NCBI GenBank assembly: GCA_003522105.1 | Contig: DPGF01000048.1 | Span: 20,949 to 27,784, forward strand | Reading direction: 5' to 3' | DNA from: Oscillibacter sp. | Lineage (GTDB): Bacteria; Bacillota; Clostridia; Oscillospirales; Oscillospiraceae | Length of the DNA stretch: 6,836 bases | In this document: in pieces, positions 6,571 through 6,836 of the stretch | How positions within the stretch are numbered: position 1 is the stretch's first letter | How the letters are laid out: every line of letters starts with the position of its first letter | Made by a program: the position numbers and the translations under genes | Notes under the pieces: generated by a model | Databases searched by the model: none | What the model was told of the DNA's origin: nothing | What the model saw: the letters and a program-made list of their open reading frames with translations, nothing else

Positions 6571-6626
6571 TAATTCTCAAAAAACAAGGGACACGGTTTC
6601 CGTGTCCCTTGTTTTTTGAAGAATTA
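6571..6626 (-). terminator. Intrinsic terminator of asnS
   Basis: Perfect 20-base arms (6577-6596 and 6600-6619) surround a three-base loop. The core is GGGACACGG/CCGTGTCCC, and the minus-strand transcript then reads TTGTTTTTT. With one bulged base (6620) the pairing extends to 6571 and 6626, into the asnS stop codon. Because the repeat is symmetric it could also stop plus-strand transcription. Confidence 0.9.
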
Positions 6627-6836
6627 AAAGTCCGCGTTGCCCACGGTGCGGGGATGCAGCTCCACATCGCGGATGTTGCCGATACCCGTCAAATACATCA
6701 CCATGCGCTCGAAGCCGAGGCCGAAGCCCGCGTGACGGCAGGAGCCGTAACGGCGCAGGTCGCAGTACCACCAGTAATCCTCGGGATTCATGCCGAGATC
6801 GCGGATGCGCTGCTCGAGCAGCTCGATGCGCTCCTC
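6624..6836 (-). CDS. asnS: Asparaginyl-tRNA synthetase, C-terminal fragment
   Basis: Only the last 70 codons and the TAA (6624-6626) are inside the window; the gene continues past the right edge. The enzyme charges tRNA-Asn with asparagine using ATP. The fragment includes EDYWWYCDLRRYG, then class II motif 3 as GFGLGFERMVMYLTG with the ATP-binding Arg in the GFER segment, and ends NIRDVELHPRTVGNADF. This matches AsnRS from bacteria such as Escherichia coli (DLRRYG, HSGFGLGFER, NVRDVIPFPRTPRNASF) better than AspRS or LysRS. Departures are SCRHAG where VPHSG is usual and LHPRT where PFPRT is usual. It is followed by its own terminator, so the downstream small lipoprotein is probably a separate transcript. 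Confidence 0.95.
   Translation of the reverse strand, partial: EERIELLEQRIRDLGMNPEDYWWYCDLRRYGSCRHAGFGLGFERMVMYLTGIGNIRDVELHPRTVGNADF

Overview
The window looks like a piece of chromosome from a Gram-positive, low-to-mid GC anaerobe of the Clostridia, most likely an Oscillospiraceae/Ruminococcaceae-type gut bacterium. The grounds are a large SLH-anchored surface protein with strongly biased codons, two Gram-positive-style lipoproteins with lipoboxes, strong AGGAGG-type ribosome binding sites, a short three-Cys cytidine deaminase, and a small tail-fibre-like protein of a kind I associate with Clostridia. The taxonomic call is inference, not a search result.

Layout, left to right. (1) 1-3252 (+): the body of a very large secreted S-layer homology protein whose first codons, with most of its signal peptide, lie left of the window. 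(2) 3267-3302: a long symmetric terminator hairpin shared with the convergent gene. (3) 3310-3861 (-): a 183-residue phage tail/fibre-like protein with a hairpin-rich leader. (4) 3862-4098: a divergent promoter region. It has a good extended -10 promoter to the right and a weaker -10 to the left. (5) 4099-5358 and 5371-5775 (+): a two-gene operon of a polysaccharide-deacetylase-fold lipoprotein and cytidine deaminase (cdd), ending in a second symmetric terminator at 5778-5812. (6) 5852-6376 (-): a small lipoprotein of unknown function, possibly with a frameshifted 3' end. (7) 6377-6623: an intergenic stretch dense in inverted repeats, ending in a third hairpin terminator. (8) 6624-6836 (-): the last 70 codons of asparaginyl-tRNA synthetase (asnS), running off the right edge.

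Functionally this is mostly an envelope neighbourhood (S-layer-type protein, deacetylase lipoprotein, small lipoprotein) mixed with housekeeping genes (cdd, asnS). Transcription units are compact, and each of the three 3' ends is closed by a hairpin with an A-tract on one side and a T-tract on the other, so each can act in both directions. I see no CRISPR array, transposase, tRNA or rRNA, and no clear novel multi-gene system. The points most worth a second look are the tail-like orphan gene with its switch-like leader, the near-identical sequence after two terminators that implies a 3' frameshift in the small lipoprotein gene, and the structured intergenic region beside asnS.
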